Notes: generated by a model from the sequence alone, not told the origin. A stretch of DNA of 64,000 nucleotides from Sarcocystis neurona (GCA_000727475.1 KL647288.1:5694446-5758445), one strand, 5' to 3'; counted from the first letter of the stretch, positions 36,601-47,831 are shown. Numbers and translations: made by a program.

Positions 36601-39600
36601 CCCTTTCTGTAACTACTTATTTACGTATAGCTATATTTATGTACATACACATACGTATATGTACACGTATTTCTGTGTATATATACATCTGTTTGTGTAC
36701 GTACAGATATATTTATGTATTGTATAGTTAAATATATACACATATGTATACACACGTATTTCTGTGTATGTACACATGTATGTATATGTATACATCTATA
36801 TATTTATGTACGTACGGATACATTTACGTATGCGTACTTCTATCCATATGTTACTGCGTATTTGTGTGTACATCCCTCTACACATATACACATTTCTGAA
36901 TGTGCAGGTTTATTTACGTGTATGTACATATGTGCGTGTTTCTGTACACACATATATGTATACACTGATACGTATCTACAGATATACTTATGTATATACA
37001 CTTATGTATATGTATGTAGACGCTGCGGAAGACTGTCGCGTTTGTTCGCCAGTCCATCTACGTATCGCGTACTACACAGACAAAGAAGGAGAAGAAGAGA
37101 AACGGAGAAGTAACAGCAGACAAACAGAGACAGATAGATAAAGAAAACAGCGACATGTGTGTGCCTGTGTGTGGCCAAGTATAGCGAAGTATACATATAC
37201 ATGTATATACGTCTGTTGCCTTGCTCGGAAGGAGAACTTGCTGCTGGTGCCACCTGTGCTGTCGTGGCTTTATATCTATGACATATACCCTAGACGTGCC
37301 GCCGCACCTTCCTAAACGCTAGTTGGCCATTTTTGTGAGTGGCCTCCTCCTTCGACGAGAGACGGAGGGAGACACAGAGAGAAGCAGAGACAGCGAAAGA
37401 GGACTTTTCTTCGTGAGAGGTTCGCATGCATCGGCAAGTTGTTCCTGTGCATGCGGACGCATGCGGGATGCGTAACTCTGCAGCGTAAGTGAGAGCAGCC
37501 GTGCGTTGTGCAGCAGGTAATGGCGCGTCAGGCTTCTGCGGCTTCCTGCTCAAGACAGGACACACGACCCTCTTGCCCTCTTGGCGTAGTCTTTTTCCTT
37601 CGACGCGGCAATATGTTGCTGCTGGCTTCTTTTTATTCTGTGTCCTTCCCTAGAAAGTCTTTGTCTTCTTAGGCACAGGTGATGCGGATGACTCTCTCCC
37701 GGGAGAACGGCTGCTGGCCTGGTGATACCTGACGTAGGGATCGTAGGAGTGAATGCATGTGTGTATGTGTGTGAAAGAGTCTACGTATTTTCCTCAGCTC
37801 GTGTTTCTGTTCGGGCGAGCTTTTTGCAGGACGCAAAGAACTCTTTGTCCTCCTCTCCCTTCCCCCAGAGATCTCGGAGACAAACAATCGCAGCGGCTTC
37901 CTACCCGCCGCAACACATAGACGTAGATATAGTCACGCGCACAAAGTCCCCACACAAAGTGCTGCATCAGCAGCAGCAGGGGAAGCAGCAGCGGAGGCGG
38001 CAGCGAGACGCGTCCACAGGAAGCGACAGCACAAGAATACAGCACCCCACACGAAGCGGGAGATCGGGGAGAAGAAGCAGCAGCAGCACTGCTGCAGCGG
38101 TTGTCCCAGCAGGAGGAGCAGCAGAAGGCCAGTAGCAGCGTAAAGAGAAGCGGCAGCGCGCCAGCAGCAACACAACAGCAGCAGCAGCAGCAATAAGAGC
38201 AGCAGCAGCAGCGAGAGCAGCAGTAGCAACCGTGTGAGCAGCGGCAATATGAGGGAGGAACAGAAAAAGAAGAAGAAGAGGTAGGCATTCGTATATTCGT
38301 CGTACACTATTGATGCGCCGTTGTTAAATTTCCACTTTATTCCGCATGTCCGGTCCCGCCAAAGAGTTTCGTCCCTTGCACGAGTCTCAAGTACTACTTC
38401 GTTATCTCTTTCTCTCTGCTGCTGTGACCAACCGCCTACGCGTACGCATGCACCTCCCGACGCAAGCAGAGGAGAAAAATCTTACCACAGGAGCAGGGCT
38501 GAGCGCGTACCGCAGCCGTGGAGAACAGGAAGCAAGACAGTTGACCGCGCAGCAGCTTTTCTCTTCCTCCTCTTCCTCTTTCTTCATCGCTACCCGTCCT
38601 GCTCCTCCGGCAGCAGCGCCAGCAGGAGGCGCAGGGGCAGCAGGAGGAGCAGCGCTGCTCCCAGCAGCAGGACAACTTGCAGCTTCTAGAGGACGCACGC
38701 AGACGCAAACAGCGCGTCTCCGAGCAGCCGGCGTGTAGGAGAAGTCGACGAAGAGAGCGACGTCCACACTGCTGCTGATGTTCCGCTGCAGGAAAAACAG
38801 CAGCAAGATTCTTCGTCGACCTATCAAGCTAGCAGCACCAGCAGCGGCGTGGGGGCAGTACGACTCTTCTACGCTAAAGTTGCAGAACTGTCTCTGCCAC
38901 ACGCGGAAAAGTGAAAGTTGCAGCCCTTTCCTTCCCGCACAGAGGGAAACACACACACATCTATACAAAGTTGTATATATACGCTTCGCTACGACAAACA
39001 GGAGGTAGCCCGAGAAATACCTGCTTTTTTGTATATACGCCTACTGGCGGGAGAGAAGTTTTATGACGCTGTGAGCCAGGTAACGTGTATGCAACACTTT
39101 TTTGTCTGTCTCCCTTCTACGCGCGTGTGTTTGTCTTCTCTTCGTCTCCCGTTTCTCTACTTTTGTTTCTCCGGCATCGTTTCAGAGAGGCCGAAGAAAT
39201 CGTCCAACAAATCTCCCGAGTCTCTGCAGCCATGTCATCACTCCGCGCAGCAGCACCAGGTTCCGGTGGCACACTTCTGTCAGCCCAGAAAAAGCGAGGT
39301 AGAGAGACAGAGCGAGAAAGTCCACGCACACACATGCAGGTACGCAGGTTGAGCGACTTCCTCGTCTCGAGGAGTGGAAGTTTGCGGGAGAGTGGGGTTG
39401 TTTCCCGACCGCAGAGATGGTCGAGTACAGCAGCTTCCGTTTTTCGGGTGTCTGTACACCACACGTCTTCCTGCAGCGTCTACCGCGAGCAGCCTTCTTC
39501 TCTGTGACGTGCCAGACGCCAGGGACTGCGCTCATAGATTCAGTGTCCAGGACTACCTGGCGCTTCACAACGATTCTTTCTTCAAGCTCCCCACTATACG

Positions 39601-42600
39601 ACTTCGTTTTAATTCCCCGTGGTGAACACACACAATAGGGAGGGACGCTTTTTCGGGCTGATATAGACACAGATGCAACATAGGTCCAGAGGTGCTGCGG
39701 AGGGAGGAGAACGATGCGCGAGGAGGCAGCAGGCAAGCAGCAGTCGCAGCAGCAGCATGAGGAGGAGGAGGAGGACAAAGGAGAAGAGAACAACAGACGC
39801 GGCAGAGGAAAAAGAAGAACTAGGAAGTGGTGATGTTGCAGCAGCAGCAGCAGAGACGCACCGTTTGTTTGTGGGGTGGTCGGTGGAAGGCTACGTAGTC
39901 TGCGTATTCAACGACAGGCAGTCTTTCCTGCAGCACAGCAAAGTCGAAGAATTGCCCCCAGCGAAGGGGTTGCCGCAGCAGCAGCCTAGCGTCCTGTCTT
40001 TCGGCTGCTGTTGCTGCTGCCGCCGCGGCTGCAGCAGTGGCTGCCCGTGCGGCTGCGGCTCCCCCACCGTAGTGCCAGTGCGCAAGCCGACACCAAGGCG
40101 GCAGCACCAGGACCCACACTGCAGCAGCAGCATTTTCTGTATGCCCGGGAGGGACCGCCGCAGCATCCCGCGCAGAAGCCGTGGCATCGGTTGGGCGCGC
40201 GACAGCTGAAGAAGCGCAGCAGCACACAGAGCAAAAGCAGCAGATTACTGGCCGGCTTATGTCATGACGCCGGCGCCGCAGAACTGACAAAAAGCCACGT
40301 TCTGGCATTGCCAGAGATACACCTAGAGAAGACGCTACGCAGTAAACTGCAGAGGCAGCAAAACGGGCTGCGGCGTCACAAGACGGTAGCAGCAGCAAAG
40401 TGGCTGGGGTGGACGGGTGTGGGGTGGCGTCTGAGAAGCAGCAGCAACAGAAAAAAACCCAGCTGTCAAGTCCACGAGGTGGACTCCTGCGCAGGCTGAA
40501 CAAGAAAAGTCCTTCCAACAGGTAAGTTGAACTGCGGCAGCGACTCGCGCGGCGCGGCAGAGAGAAGAAGTGAAGAAGAATGCCGACAGCTGCGGCCGCA
40601 GCAGCACAAGCAGCAGCAGCAGGTCGTAGGGGGTCGGCGCTGTTCAGCTGACGTCACGCGTAGCGCGACAGCAGACGCGGAAAAACAGCAGCAGCCCCCC
40701 GTTGACCGGAAGTCGACGGACGTTGCAGCAGTTGAGCCACAGAAGCGCCACACGCAGGTCGACAGCAATGCATTGGTGGCCTCTTGCCACTTCTGGGAAG
40801 ATGCAGCAGAATTGTTGCCCTGCTGCTTCTGGGCGGTTTCAGCGAGCGCCGTATACCGCAGCGTCCCTCTGTGTCCTCGGTGTGTCCCACAACAGCCAAA
40901 ACGAGCCGAACAACTTTACGTTGTTGCTCCACCTCCAGCAGCAGCAGGACCGGCAGCGTACGTGGAAGGAGTCAGGCACCCGCTCGCCGGCGTCACAAGC
41001 AGCAGACCCGGCGAGCAAGCTGGGGTAGTGGGCCAGCAATGGCTTCTCTCTGCAGCAGCAGCAGCAGCGAGGAAACGGTATTTGTTCTTCGCATTGGGCA
41101 CCAGCAGCAGATGCAGCAACAGCAGGAGAGGCACGCCTACGTTTGCAGTCGCCCGGTTCGTGGGCAGAGACGCACGTCTGTGGTTGCTGCGACGCGAAGG
41201 AAGACGCTGCTCTATTCACGTGCGAACGCTGGTTTAGGTCTTGCACGAGCAGCGCCATGCGGTAGAGCACTTCCTTCTGAAGCTGCAGCAGCATGCAGCA
41301 GCAGCAGACGCATCACAGCAGCAGAGGCGACAGAACACTGCAACACGGGTAGCAGCGCGTCAGCAGCGCAGGCAGCAGCCTGACACCGCAGCTAAATAAA
41401 GAGCAGCAGGACCTGCAGGAGCGCGTCGAGCGGAGAAGACGGGCAGCTGCAGGAGAGAGAGAGAGCAGCCGCATAAACACGACGTCAGAGGTAGCCAACG
41501 GCAGCAGACCCGTATGTGCAACAGCGGCGACGCCGGGGAGCAGCGCAATGGCAGACGCAGCATCCACAACAGCGCAGAAGGCGCAACAGACATCAGCAGC
41601 ACCGGCACACGCCAAGCAGCTGATAGCACAACCAAGCGAGACCAGCAGATAGCAGCCGCACACGCAGACCAGCAGAGAGCAGCAGCAAACACAGTGCGGC
41701 AGCAGCATTAGCAAACCGCGAGCGGCCGACAGCAGCTGCACACGCAGAGTGGCAGACGGCAGCACCAAACGAGGAGCAGCGAATAGCAGCAGCAAACGAA
41801 GAGCAGCAAATAGCTGCAGCAAACGAAGAGCAGCAGGTAGAATCCACACACGCAGGGGAGCAGAGAGCAGAAGCAAACGAAAAGCAACAGATAGGAGCAA
41901 CAAACGAAGAGCAGCGGACAGAATCAACACACGCTCTGCAGCAGGCGTCGCACCAGACAGCAGCAGCAGCCGAAGACTGCGGTCGCGGCAGCGCGACACA
42001 CGGGTACAGCGGCAACGGCAGATTTGCGGCAGAACAACGAGACGCGAAAACTCTGCCCATAACGCGGTGTGCAGAAGACTGCCACAGCAACAGTTTCCGA
42101 TGGAGCAGGCGAAAAAGGGGAGCTAGACAGTTCAAGGAAGCAGGTGGAAAAGAGAAGCTACGCAGTCCTAGCTACAACTGCAGAAGCCCTTCCGCATCCG
42201 CAGCCGCTCGACGCAGTGTCGGCCTTTCCTTGAAAAACGTAGAGTCCACTTCTCAGTTTCGTGCAGCAGCAAAGCAACTGGGTGCACTCTCGATTGCGCG
42301 GCTGCCCGCATGCAGCCTCCCGAAGAGACTGCCCTCGCAGGATACAAGGGCGGCGCTTCACCTCTGTCCGAGTGTACGTACACCGCCTTGCAGGCAGCAG
42401 TGCCCGCGACTCTTCGACGCATATGTTCATACGCATACAGACATGCGCTACTGTTGCACACATATGCGTATATATATACATACGTATACATATACATATA
42501 TGTAGGTGCATACACATGCGTGCATATGTATATATATATATATATATATATGTAGACGCATACATAATCATTAGTTGCACAGCTCTTGTGCGTGAGCAAC

Positions 42601-44396
42601 TGCAGTAACACTTTCTCACCTTAGATCGATATCCGTATACATTGCTGCAGCTGTAGCTACTACGTGTCAGCCAAGCGTACATCTACGAAGGGCACTTGAA
42701 ACTGCAGTTTTGGCAGGTGTACGTACACCGCACGCGTGCAGGTAAGTGCTTCTGAATCTTCTACGGCAGTCCCACCCTCCCGGGTACATGTCTACGGATG
42801 CTTGCAGGACGTGTCTGAAAGCAATTTCCACGAACTGCCATGGTCGTATATATGCATGTGTGAGAGTGTATACAAGCATACACACGTACGTGTATATCGA
42901 TAAAAAGACCCCCGGAGAAAAGGCTGTCCTGTGCCCCTTGGCATTGACGAGGCATGCCGGCAGAAACCGCATGTGCCGCTCCATGAGCATGCGAGTCTCG
43001 CGTCCATGCAGCTGCTGCAGCTGCTTGTGGGAAGTCACATCTAGAGGAGAACGGACCGCGCGCATGCTGCCAGATAACACCAACGCACGTACGGAGGAGG
43101 AACATACGAAGTACTGTGGCCACTGCCGCGTGGGAGGGCATGCATTTGCGCGTAGGGCAGCCACAGATTCATCACGTTCACATGTGCACCGTATCTGGCC
43201 TTAGATGCAGTTATACAAGAGCGGTGGCGCACACGCGCATGCAAGGAAGAAAAACTCTTCTTTGTTCGCCAGCGGCCACAAGGTGTAGGCCTGCAGTGCC
43301 GGACGAGTTGCTGAATGTCTGCTGCAGTGGCCGCACGCAGAGGCGCCGTCCGCATGCATGCAACAGCGCTTACATGAAAGCCTTCCCCCTCCTTTACGTC
43401 GTAGAGGAGAAACCGCAGCTGGAAACTACGACCTTCGCTGCTGCTGCTGCTGCCACTGCTGCTGCCGCTCTGGCTGCGGTTAGAAGTGCCGTGAGTCGCG
43501 CTGGGACTGTCGCTATACCTGCTGCTGTTGCTGCAGGTAGCGGGCGCACCGTCAAAGCTGCCCAGGCGTCTGTTAAGTGCTGCGTATGATGCACATGTTT
43601 CTCCAGCGGCACTGCCTACCGCAGGAACTGCCCACTCCCACCGGAAGCGGCAGAGCCTTTCCCTGGCTGCTGCGGATGCTGCTGCTGCGGGCGCTGCTCC
43701 GGCGGGTGCTGCTCCCGCGGGTGCTGCTGCCGCGGGTGCTGCTGCTGCAGAAGCGGGAAGTGAAGAATAGCCGTCCTGAGAAAAGGCGGGAACAGAAGAC
43801 GCAGCGTCTTGGCTGCGTGTAGCAGCCACGGATGCCCATCCAGCAGCACCTGACGCAAAGGGTACAGAAGCAGCTGTGTCGGCAGCAGCGGGCGCACTTT
43901 GGGGGGGAGCAGCGGCAGAAACAGCTGCGAAGAAAGAAAAGAGGACAGATGCCTCAGCAGCGAGACTAGTAGCGGCAGCTGGCACAGCAGAGAAGGCATG
44001 ACCACCTGCGGCAGCAGCTGCTGTCTGCACGCGGAGAGAGACAGGCAGGAAAAGAAATGTGACACCAACCCCCAAAGTGGAGAGAAGTGTAGCGCAGAGA
44101 ACCACACGCGAAGCACAAGAGGCGCAAGTAGCAGTTAAAGTAAAGAGCCTCTTCAGCCGGGCGTCTTGCAGGAAGCAGCCATTGGACGAGTGAACAACTC
44201 TCTTCTGCTGAAGGTTGTTGGCAGCATCGTCCGGAAGAACATAACACGCTTCGTTCTGCATAGCCAAGCTTCTGAAGACAGCAGCTGGCATTTTTAAAAA
44301 ACGCCAAACTTCAACGCTCCGTCCAGTGCGGAACCACTTAACCGGAAAAAAGTTATTAAGTCGTCGCTGTTGTACAGTATAACCCTCCGTGGACAT
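28228..44396 (-). CDS. POFUT2: Protein O-fucosyltransferase 2 (POFUT2) homologue, multi-exon
   Basis: This enzyme transfers fucose from GDP-fucose to Ser/Thr of thrombospondin type 1 repeats in the ER; in apicomplexans these repeats occur in secreted adhesins. Landmarks in order on the minus strand: a hydrophobic anchor and RFLLYDVKEGEGFH (43,374-44,396); LQKEVLYRMALLVQDLNQ (41,220-41,282); WVLVLPPWCRLAHW and LRWGQFFDF plus LPVVEYADY (39,895-40,118); IHPKLRAIAEAFRLAF (31,725 to the N run); SYVAAHLRRTDF (31,308-31,486), which matches the conserved HxRRxDF nucleotide-sugar motif; and AFVCTDG, TALVEVWLAAQAVYFIGT, ending at TGA 28,228 (28,228-29,460). These match POFUT2 order and spacing except for large Ala/Glu/Lys/Ser-rich inserts. 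Phases agree where tested. The part between 39,895 and 33,349 is unresolved, and one exon is interrupted by 318 N. Identification is confident; the complete exon structure is not. Confidence 0.85.
29700..31260. repeat. POFUT2 intron: TA, GT and GATA microsatellites
   Basis: The intron between the HLRRTDF exon and the last exon (29,461-31,307). It contains (GT)n at 29,861-29,900, TA runs, taga units at 29,990-30,240, and tacata/tgtata repeats to about 31,200. No exon is supported inside. Confidence 0.8.
31308..31486 (-). CDS. POFUT2: POFUT2 exon with HLRRTDF motif
   Basis: The acceptor is tctgctgcag|CTGCTG and the donor GACAGA|GTGAGA. After an Ala-rich start it reads SYVAAHLRRTDFLQQ and LLEAMLQHNVDR. 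The His-x-Arg-Arg-x-Asp-Phe strand is the GDP-fucose-binding motif shared by POFUT2 enzymes. Phase matches both neighbours. Confidence 0.88.
31487..31724. repeat. POFUT2 short intron made of AGC/GAA triplets
   Basis: A 238-bp intron composed largely of agc, gaag and gga units on the plus strand (CTG/CTTC on the sense strand). It is open in two minus-strand frames, but retaining it would not keep the reading frame: the exon on each side is in a different frame. Confidence 0.7.
31725..32383 (-). CDS. POFUT2: POFUT2 exon interrupted by assembly gap
   Basis: The acceptor is cgtgcag|GGTGCT at 32,384. It reads GAETLLVPWP up to the N run. After the gap it reads PCVPWPEEILRKSLVDV and HPKLRAIAEAFRLAF, then a Ser/Ala/Glu-rich insert, to LYKKLPG at donor CCAG|GTGAGC (one-base remainder). 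VPWP occurs on both sides of the gap. Confidence 0.75.
32036..32353. other. Assembly gap (318 N)
   Basis: A run of 318 undetermined bases inside a POFUT2 exon. The known sequence on both sides contains aggccaaggcac, so the true gap may be very small or absent. Confidence 1.
33131..33349 (-). CDS. POFUT2: Probable POFUT2 exon with Gln/Thr-rich insert
   Basis: The acceptor is ctgcttttgtag|TGGTGC and the donor TTCAAG|GTAAGC, phase 0 at both ends (73 codons). It starts WCMRLYLTEASRVAEAIWNS, plausible for the helix before the HxRRxDF strand, then runs into an Ala/Thr-rich translation of a caa/cag tract (33,150-33,265) and ends LQSFFFK. Confidence 0.5.
33350..38485. other. Unresolved middle of the POFUT2 gene
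   Basis: Mostly repeat: TA/CA runs at 33,550-34,640 and 36,020-37,020, an almost pure cag tract at 34,915-35,030, CTG at 35,100-35,190 and CAG at 37,960-38,230. Three coding-like stretches on the minus strand could be missing exons. One near 33,395-33,520 includes SDIELARETTKGTVAAEG. One near 35,190-35,335 after ttttttcag includes VYLPGAEGLLLRW. One at about 35,610-35,650 ends at a strong donor, ACTCAG|GTATGC. I could not place them in frame. Confidence 0.5.
38486..38893 (-). CDS. Possible POFUT2 middle exon
   Basis: An open stretch of 136 codons between cgtgtggcag|AGACAG and the strong donor CCTGTG|GTAAGA, phase 0 at both ends. It reads RQFCNFSVEESYC and VDVALFVDFSYTP, then an Ala/Pro and poly-Glu low-complexity part. 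Phase and position fit the POFUT2 gene, and the next segment (33,131-33,349) is also phase 0. The sequence match to the family is weak. Confidence 0.4.
39561..39601 (-). CDS. Possible POFUT2 exon after EYADY
   Basis: An open stretch SYSGELEERIVVKRQ follows an AG at 39,602-39,603, starts in phase 0 as needed after exon 3, and ends at CGCCAG|GTAGTC or continues in frame to a later GT. The similarity to the next POFUT2 segment is weak, so this is a candidate only. Confidence 0.3.
39895..40118 (-). CDS. POFUT2: POFUT2 exon 3
   Basis: The acceptor is gctgctgcag|TGTGGG, again at the end of a CTG tract. It reads WVLVLPPWCRLAHWHYGG, then an Ala/Thr-rich insert of about 20 residues, LRWGQFFDFAVLQ and LPVVEYADY, to donor GACTAC|GTAGCC in phase 0. 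LVLPPW.RL.HW is the most characteristic segment of the family. Confidence 0.88.
41220..41282 (-). CDS. POFUT2: POFUT2 exon 2
   Basis: The acceptor gctgctgcag|CTTCAG lies at the end of a CTG tract. It reads LQKEVLYRMALLVQDLNQ, which joins exon 1 as GEGFH-LQKEV and fits the first helix after the glycine-rich loop in POFUT2. The donor is ambiguous: CAC|GTGAAT at 41,219 is phase 0, but exon 3 needs a one-base remainder, which would be met by the weaker C|GTTCGC at about 41,228. Confidence 0.75.
41290..42010. repeat. POFUT2 intron 1: CAG tract with roughly 27-30 bp higher-order units
   Basis: Imperfect cag/aca triplets. Between about 41,760 and 41,930 the unit cagcaaacgaagagcagc recurs four to five times. 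Minus-strand Leu-rich frames here are translations of the repeat. Confidence 0.8.
43374..44396 (-). CDS. POFUT2: POFUT2 exon 1: signal anchor and start of GT domain
   Basis: It begins at ATG 44,396 (alternative ATG codons at residues 36 and 46). A single hydrophobic segment at residues about 98-120 follows a polar, basic N-terminus, as in a type II signal anchor. Residues about 125-320 are Ala/Ser/Pro-rich with a repeated AAPAG unit (DNA 43,660-43,750). The last 20 residues, through RFLLYDVKEGEGFH, are the conserved start of the fucosyltransferase fold. The donor is GGCTTTCAT|GTAAGC, phase 0. 341 codons. Confidence 0.85.
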
Positions 44397-46197
44397 AGAA
44401 CAAGCATCTCCCTCAGCAGCAGCAGTAGAAGAAAAGATTTCACCTGTAGGTGTCCACCAAACTACGATGAAGGGACTCTACGTGACCGCGGTATAGATCT
44501 ACGTACGCACAGATATGGACTGTCTTTAGACTCTTTTCTCGCGCAAATACATCTATAGGCATCTGCTCACGTGTATGTGTAAACACGTGCGCGTGTACAC
44601 GTACCTTACTAGCATGTACGTAGATAACGATTTATATATATATATATGTATGTGATGCACGCCGCCACGCAATTACGAGGACAACGTATTTTACCTTTAC
44701 ATACACGTGTGGTCCTTCACGGCGTGAAAGTTGTCGTTTACATTTACGCGGCTGCCCCGCATGCGTTAATGGAGCGGTACATGCGTGTCTTTATTATTGC
44801 TTTTCTATTCAGGTGCGGGTGACTACTCATACCTGGCGACTCGCCTGTACAGATCGATGTGAAGAGATACTGGAAAGCGTAGTCACAAACACACAGGGAA
44901 ACGGAAAGTGTGCCGCACATAGAACAAGTGGAAGGGTGGCAGAGTCAAACGACAGACAAAATTGTTTAGGTTAAAGTTTGTGTATATGAAGCGTGGAACG
45001 GAAAGCAGTGTCGAACGGCAGCCCTGGTGACTACCCGTCGTAGATGGCATGCATGCTTTGGACAACGGAAAACCTTGTGCAAGCTCGTATTCAGATTTCT
45101 TGGTCCACGGCAGCCGAAGCACTATAATATAGAACAAAAGTTCGTGGCGTAGGTGCAGTCACTAGCTACACGGGTTCTGCTAACCAAGGCACCAGAACTG
45201 CACTGACATGTTTAATTGTACAACTGACTGGGCAGCTGCGTTGAAATGGGGATGTGCATGGGATTTGCCGTCATAACTGAACCTTGCGCTCTCTAATCAC
45301 ACTGCTTCATCTTGGTCGTGTATACGTAGACTACCGGGCGACTCTTGTGAGAGCTGGTCGCCACTGCACGGCCTACAAAGTCTCCATTTTCTCGGGCTCT
45401 GCTCTGGACTAGGTAGCTCCCCTTGGTGCGATTTCCTGCCGCCATCTAAAAACCTCGTAGAGCGAACACCGGATCACTACTAGGCAATACTGCTTAGTGG
45501 TGACCTCCTTCTCTAGGATTGCGTGTAAATCTGGAGCTACATTACTGAAGCACTAGCAGACAAGGTGAGGATTTATTAAAATACACGGTCTAGATATGCA
45601 CTCGCTGAATTTATGAGTACGTGTGTGTAGACGTGTGAGTAAAGGGCCCACAAGACACGCGGGTGTATGTACTGGCAAAGGGAAAGAAGACATGCGGTGC
45701 ATCACAGGGAGCCGCGCCTGCGAGGCCTCCAAAAACAGCATGGCAACAGCAGAACCAGTAGAAGAAGGAGCCAAAAAAAAACGTACAGGACTAGAAAAAG
45801 CCTTCCAAAAGTTTCGCCAAGCAACGCTTTCCGCGGAAAAAGCGCAGTGCGGATCCATACACCCCTGGAACATCTTATGCCCAAAAGCATTAGACAGCTT
45901 TTGCTGGGCACCACCCTGTCATTCCACAAAAGTTCTGCAACGTAGAAAGCAGGAAAAAAGTGGTAAGGACACACAGAGAAGACAAGGTCGATTCCTCGCG
46001 GAGTTATCGTGCACTGTGTCCTCGAATCTGTCGGCAATTTGTACCGGCATGTCAAAGGTAATGATAGACAGGAAGAGACGCGGACGCGGCGTGGCGGGAA
46101 AGTTTGATGTAGTACCACACCGTTGACACGGGACGAGCGGCTTCAATTCATATTAGCGTCTGCGCCACACCAAGCTGGAAATCCACGAGGGCGAAGA

Positions 46198-46440
46198 ATG
46201 AAATTACTTAAGCGCAGCTACCTCCTGCGCTCCATCGCTACATTGTCTAAGTGGGCCGCACCCCGCCAGAGCACCCGGAGTCCTGAGGAAGAAACGACAG
46301 ACGAGAAACACCTTATTGTAAACCCTTTATTCCGCTGCAGCCTCATGAAAGAAGGAACTTTGGTCGCTGGTTGTTACCTTCTCTACAGGTTTCTCACAAT
46401 CTGCAAAATACGGGAGGGAATATCAGTCGTGCGGCGCTGA
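46198..46440 (+). CDS. Small ORF or first exon, unknown
   Basis: ATG at 46,198 opens an 80-residue frame with a basic, amphipathic N-terminus (MKLLKRSYLLRSIATLSKWA) of the kind seen in mitochondrial targeting peptides. The frame contains CTACAG|GTTTCT at 46,389, so it could be a first exon continuing in 46,697-46,968 (acceptor gtgtgcag|CTACCT, donor AACCTG|GTAAAA), which also reads open. No family is recognised. Confidence 0.3.
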   Translation: MKLLKRSYLLRSIATLSKWAAPRQSTRSPEEETTDEKHLIVNPLFRCSLMKEGTLVAGCYLLYRFLTICKIREGISVVRR

Positions 46441-47426
46441 GGAAGAAAAATGAATCTCTACTTACATCTTGTTCCTTTTGTGCGATTCGTGCGTTGCGAC
46501 CATATCTGCGTTCCTGTATGTTGCTTTCACTAGCGTGAAGGACACGAAGTAAGAATCAGCCACTCAGCCGATTAGGCTGTCAACCGGCACGCACGCGCAC
46601 AGCACCCGTGCATATATGCTCTGTACACACAGCGGAATCATAGGGCGCTAGGAAAATATCCGTTATCGAAGTGTATCGATTGTGACATATGCATGTTTCG
46701 TGTGCAGCTACCTAGATGCGCTTACGTGTAATGTAGACTTAACGTGTTACGTGACACACGCAGGTGAAGAGTTCCGTGTTCGCTGCAATGATGTGGACGA
46801 AATGTGGCCTCTTCGGTGCTGTCCTCTTGATATCAGAGCAGTCACAAAGGGGCTTCCTTGGTACCACAGCTACAGGGAGGGAAGAAAGATTTCCGGACGC
46901 GCCTTAATGATTCTAATCTCATACACACACGTAATTCTCAGGTCGTACCCGACGTGTGTGCTAACCTGGTAAAATGCTTGCCTTCCCATTATATCCTTTA
47001 CACAATGTGCTATCCTTGTAACAAGCTTCGGTGTACGTTGTTTCCTTGAGACTGGAACATTTGCGCGCAGAATTTACAACGTCTCCCCCTGCGATAGATG
47101 TATTCCAGGCCATCATCCATCGCCGGATCCTTCGGCGCTACACAGGTGTGAGAGGTTCTAAATTCACACCTTTTACTGAATGTGCAGACTACGTTTCGGT
47201 GTCCATGGTGGAGATTTGCTGGCAGTCTTGAGCGCTACATTCGATGACGGATTTGAAGATGTATTTTTCATTTCCTTCCCACTTCCAGTCCTCACCCTAC
47301 CTGGTCTGTGCGATTGGTGTGCAGTCGGCACAAACCGCGTTCCCTTTCAACCTCGGATTGTTGCAGGAGCTGCAGTAGCAGCAATGCATCGACAAGTAGT
47401 ACAGATTAGGTGGCGCACATGTAACT

Positions 47427-47831
47427 ATGGGCGAAGAATCTCCCTCAGCACCGGCAGTCAGCCGTAGAAGTAGAGGGCACTTACTCTTGCGCCATGTACA
47501 CCACTCTCCCACACCTCGTTTGTGGAAACATTATGCCAAACATGGCGCATTAGGCGTGGGATACCTACCGATTTCGTCTTCCTCTGCATGTTTGCCAAGG
47601 GGCGAACATTTAAGCCTCGCCAGTGATGACCAGCAAATGGTGATCACTCGTTTAACAGATGTTACACCTCTGGGACTGTTTGTAGCCAAAAATTCAACAG
47701 TACTGCCTTCGAAAACTAAGGTAGAAAACCACGCCACGGACGAAGCGGTTTTTGGTACATCCACTTCCGAAATTAGAATGCAAGAGAGAACACTAGCATC
47801 GCCTAAGGGGGGCGGCGCAACACTGGACTAG
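47427..47831 (+). CDS. Hypothetical ORF, 134 aa
   Basis: An ATG-to-stop frame of 134 residues, Ser/Thr-rich, without obvious domains or membrane segments (MGEESPSAPAVSRRSRG, later VITRLTDVTPLGLFVAKN). Its length is modest but the DNA is not repetitive, so chance is less likely than in the left part. It could be a terminal exon of a gene starting near 46.2 kb. Confidence 0.35.
   Translation: MGEESPSAPAVSRRSRGHLLLRHVHHSPTPRLWKHYAKHGALGVGYLPISSSSACLPRGEHLSLASDDQQMVITRLTDVTPLGLFVAKNSTVLPSKTKVENHATDEAVFGTSTSEIRMQERTLASPKGGGATLD

Noticed and set aside
40527..41383. Plus-strand frames of about 200-236 codons over 40.5-41.4 kb
   Set aside because: They are Gln/Ala/Ser-rich translations of CAG tracts, antisense to the POFUT2 introns and exon 2.
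42880..43030. Minus-strand stretch LQQLHGRETRMLMERHMRF as POFUT2 exon 2
   Set aside because: It looked usable after GEGFH, but 41,220-41,282 (LQKEVLYRMALLVQ) matches the family far better at this position and also starts in phase 0.
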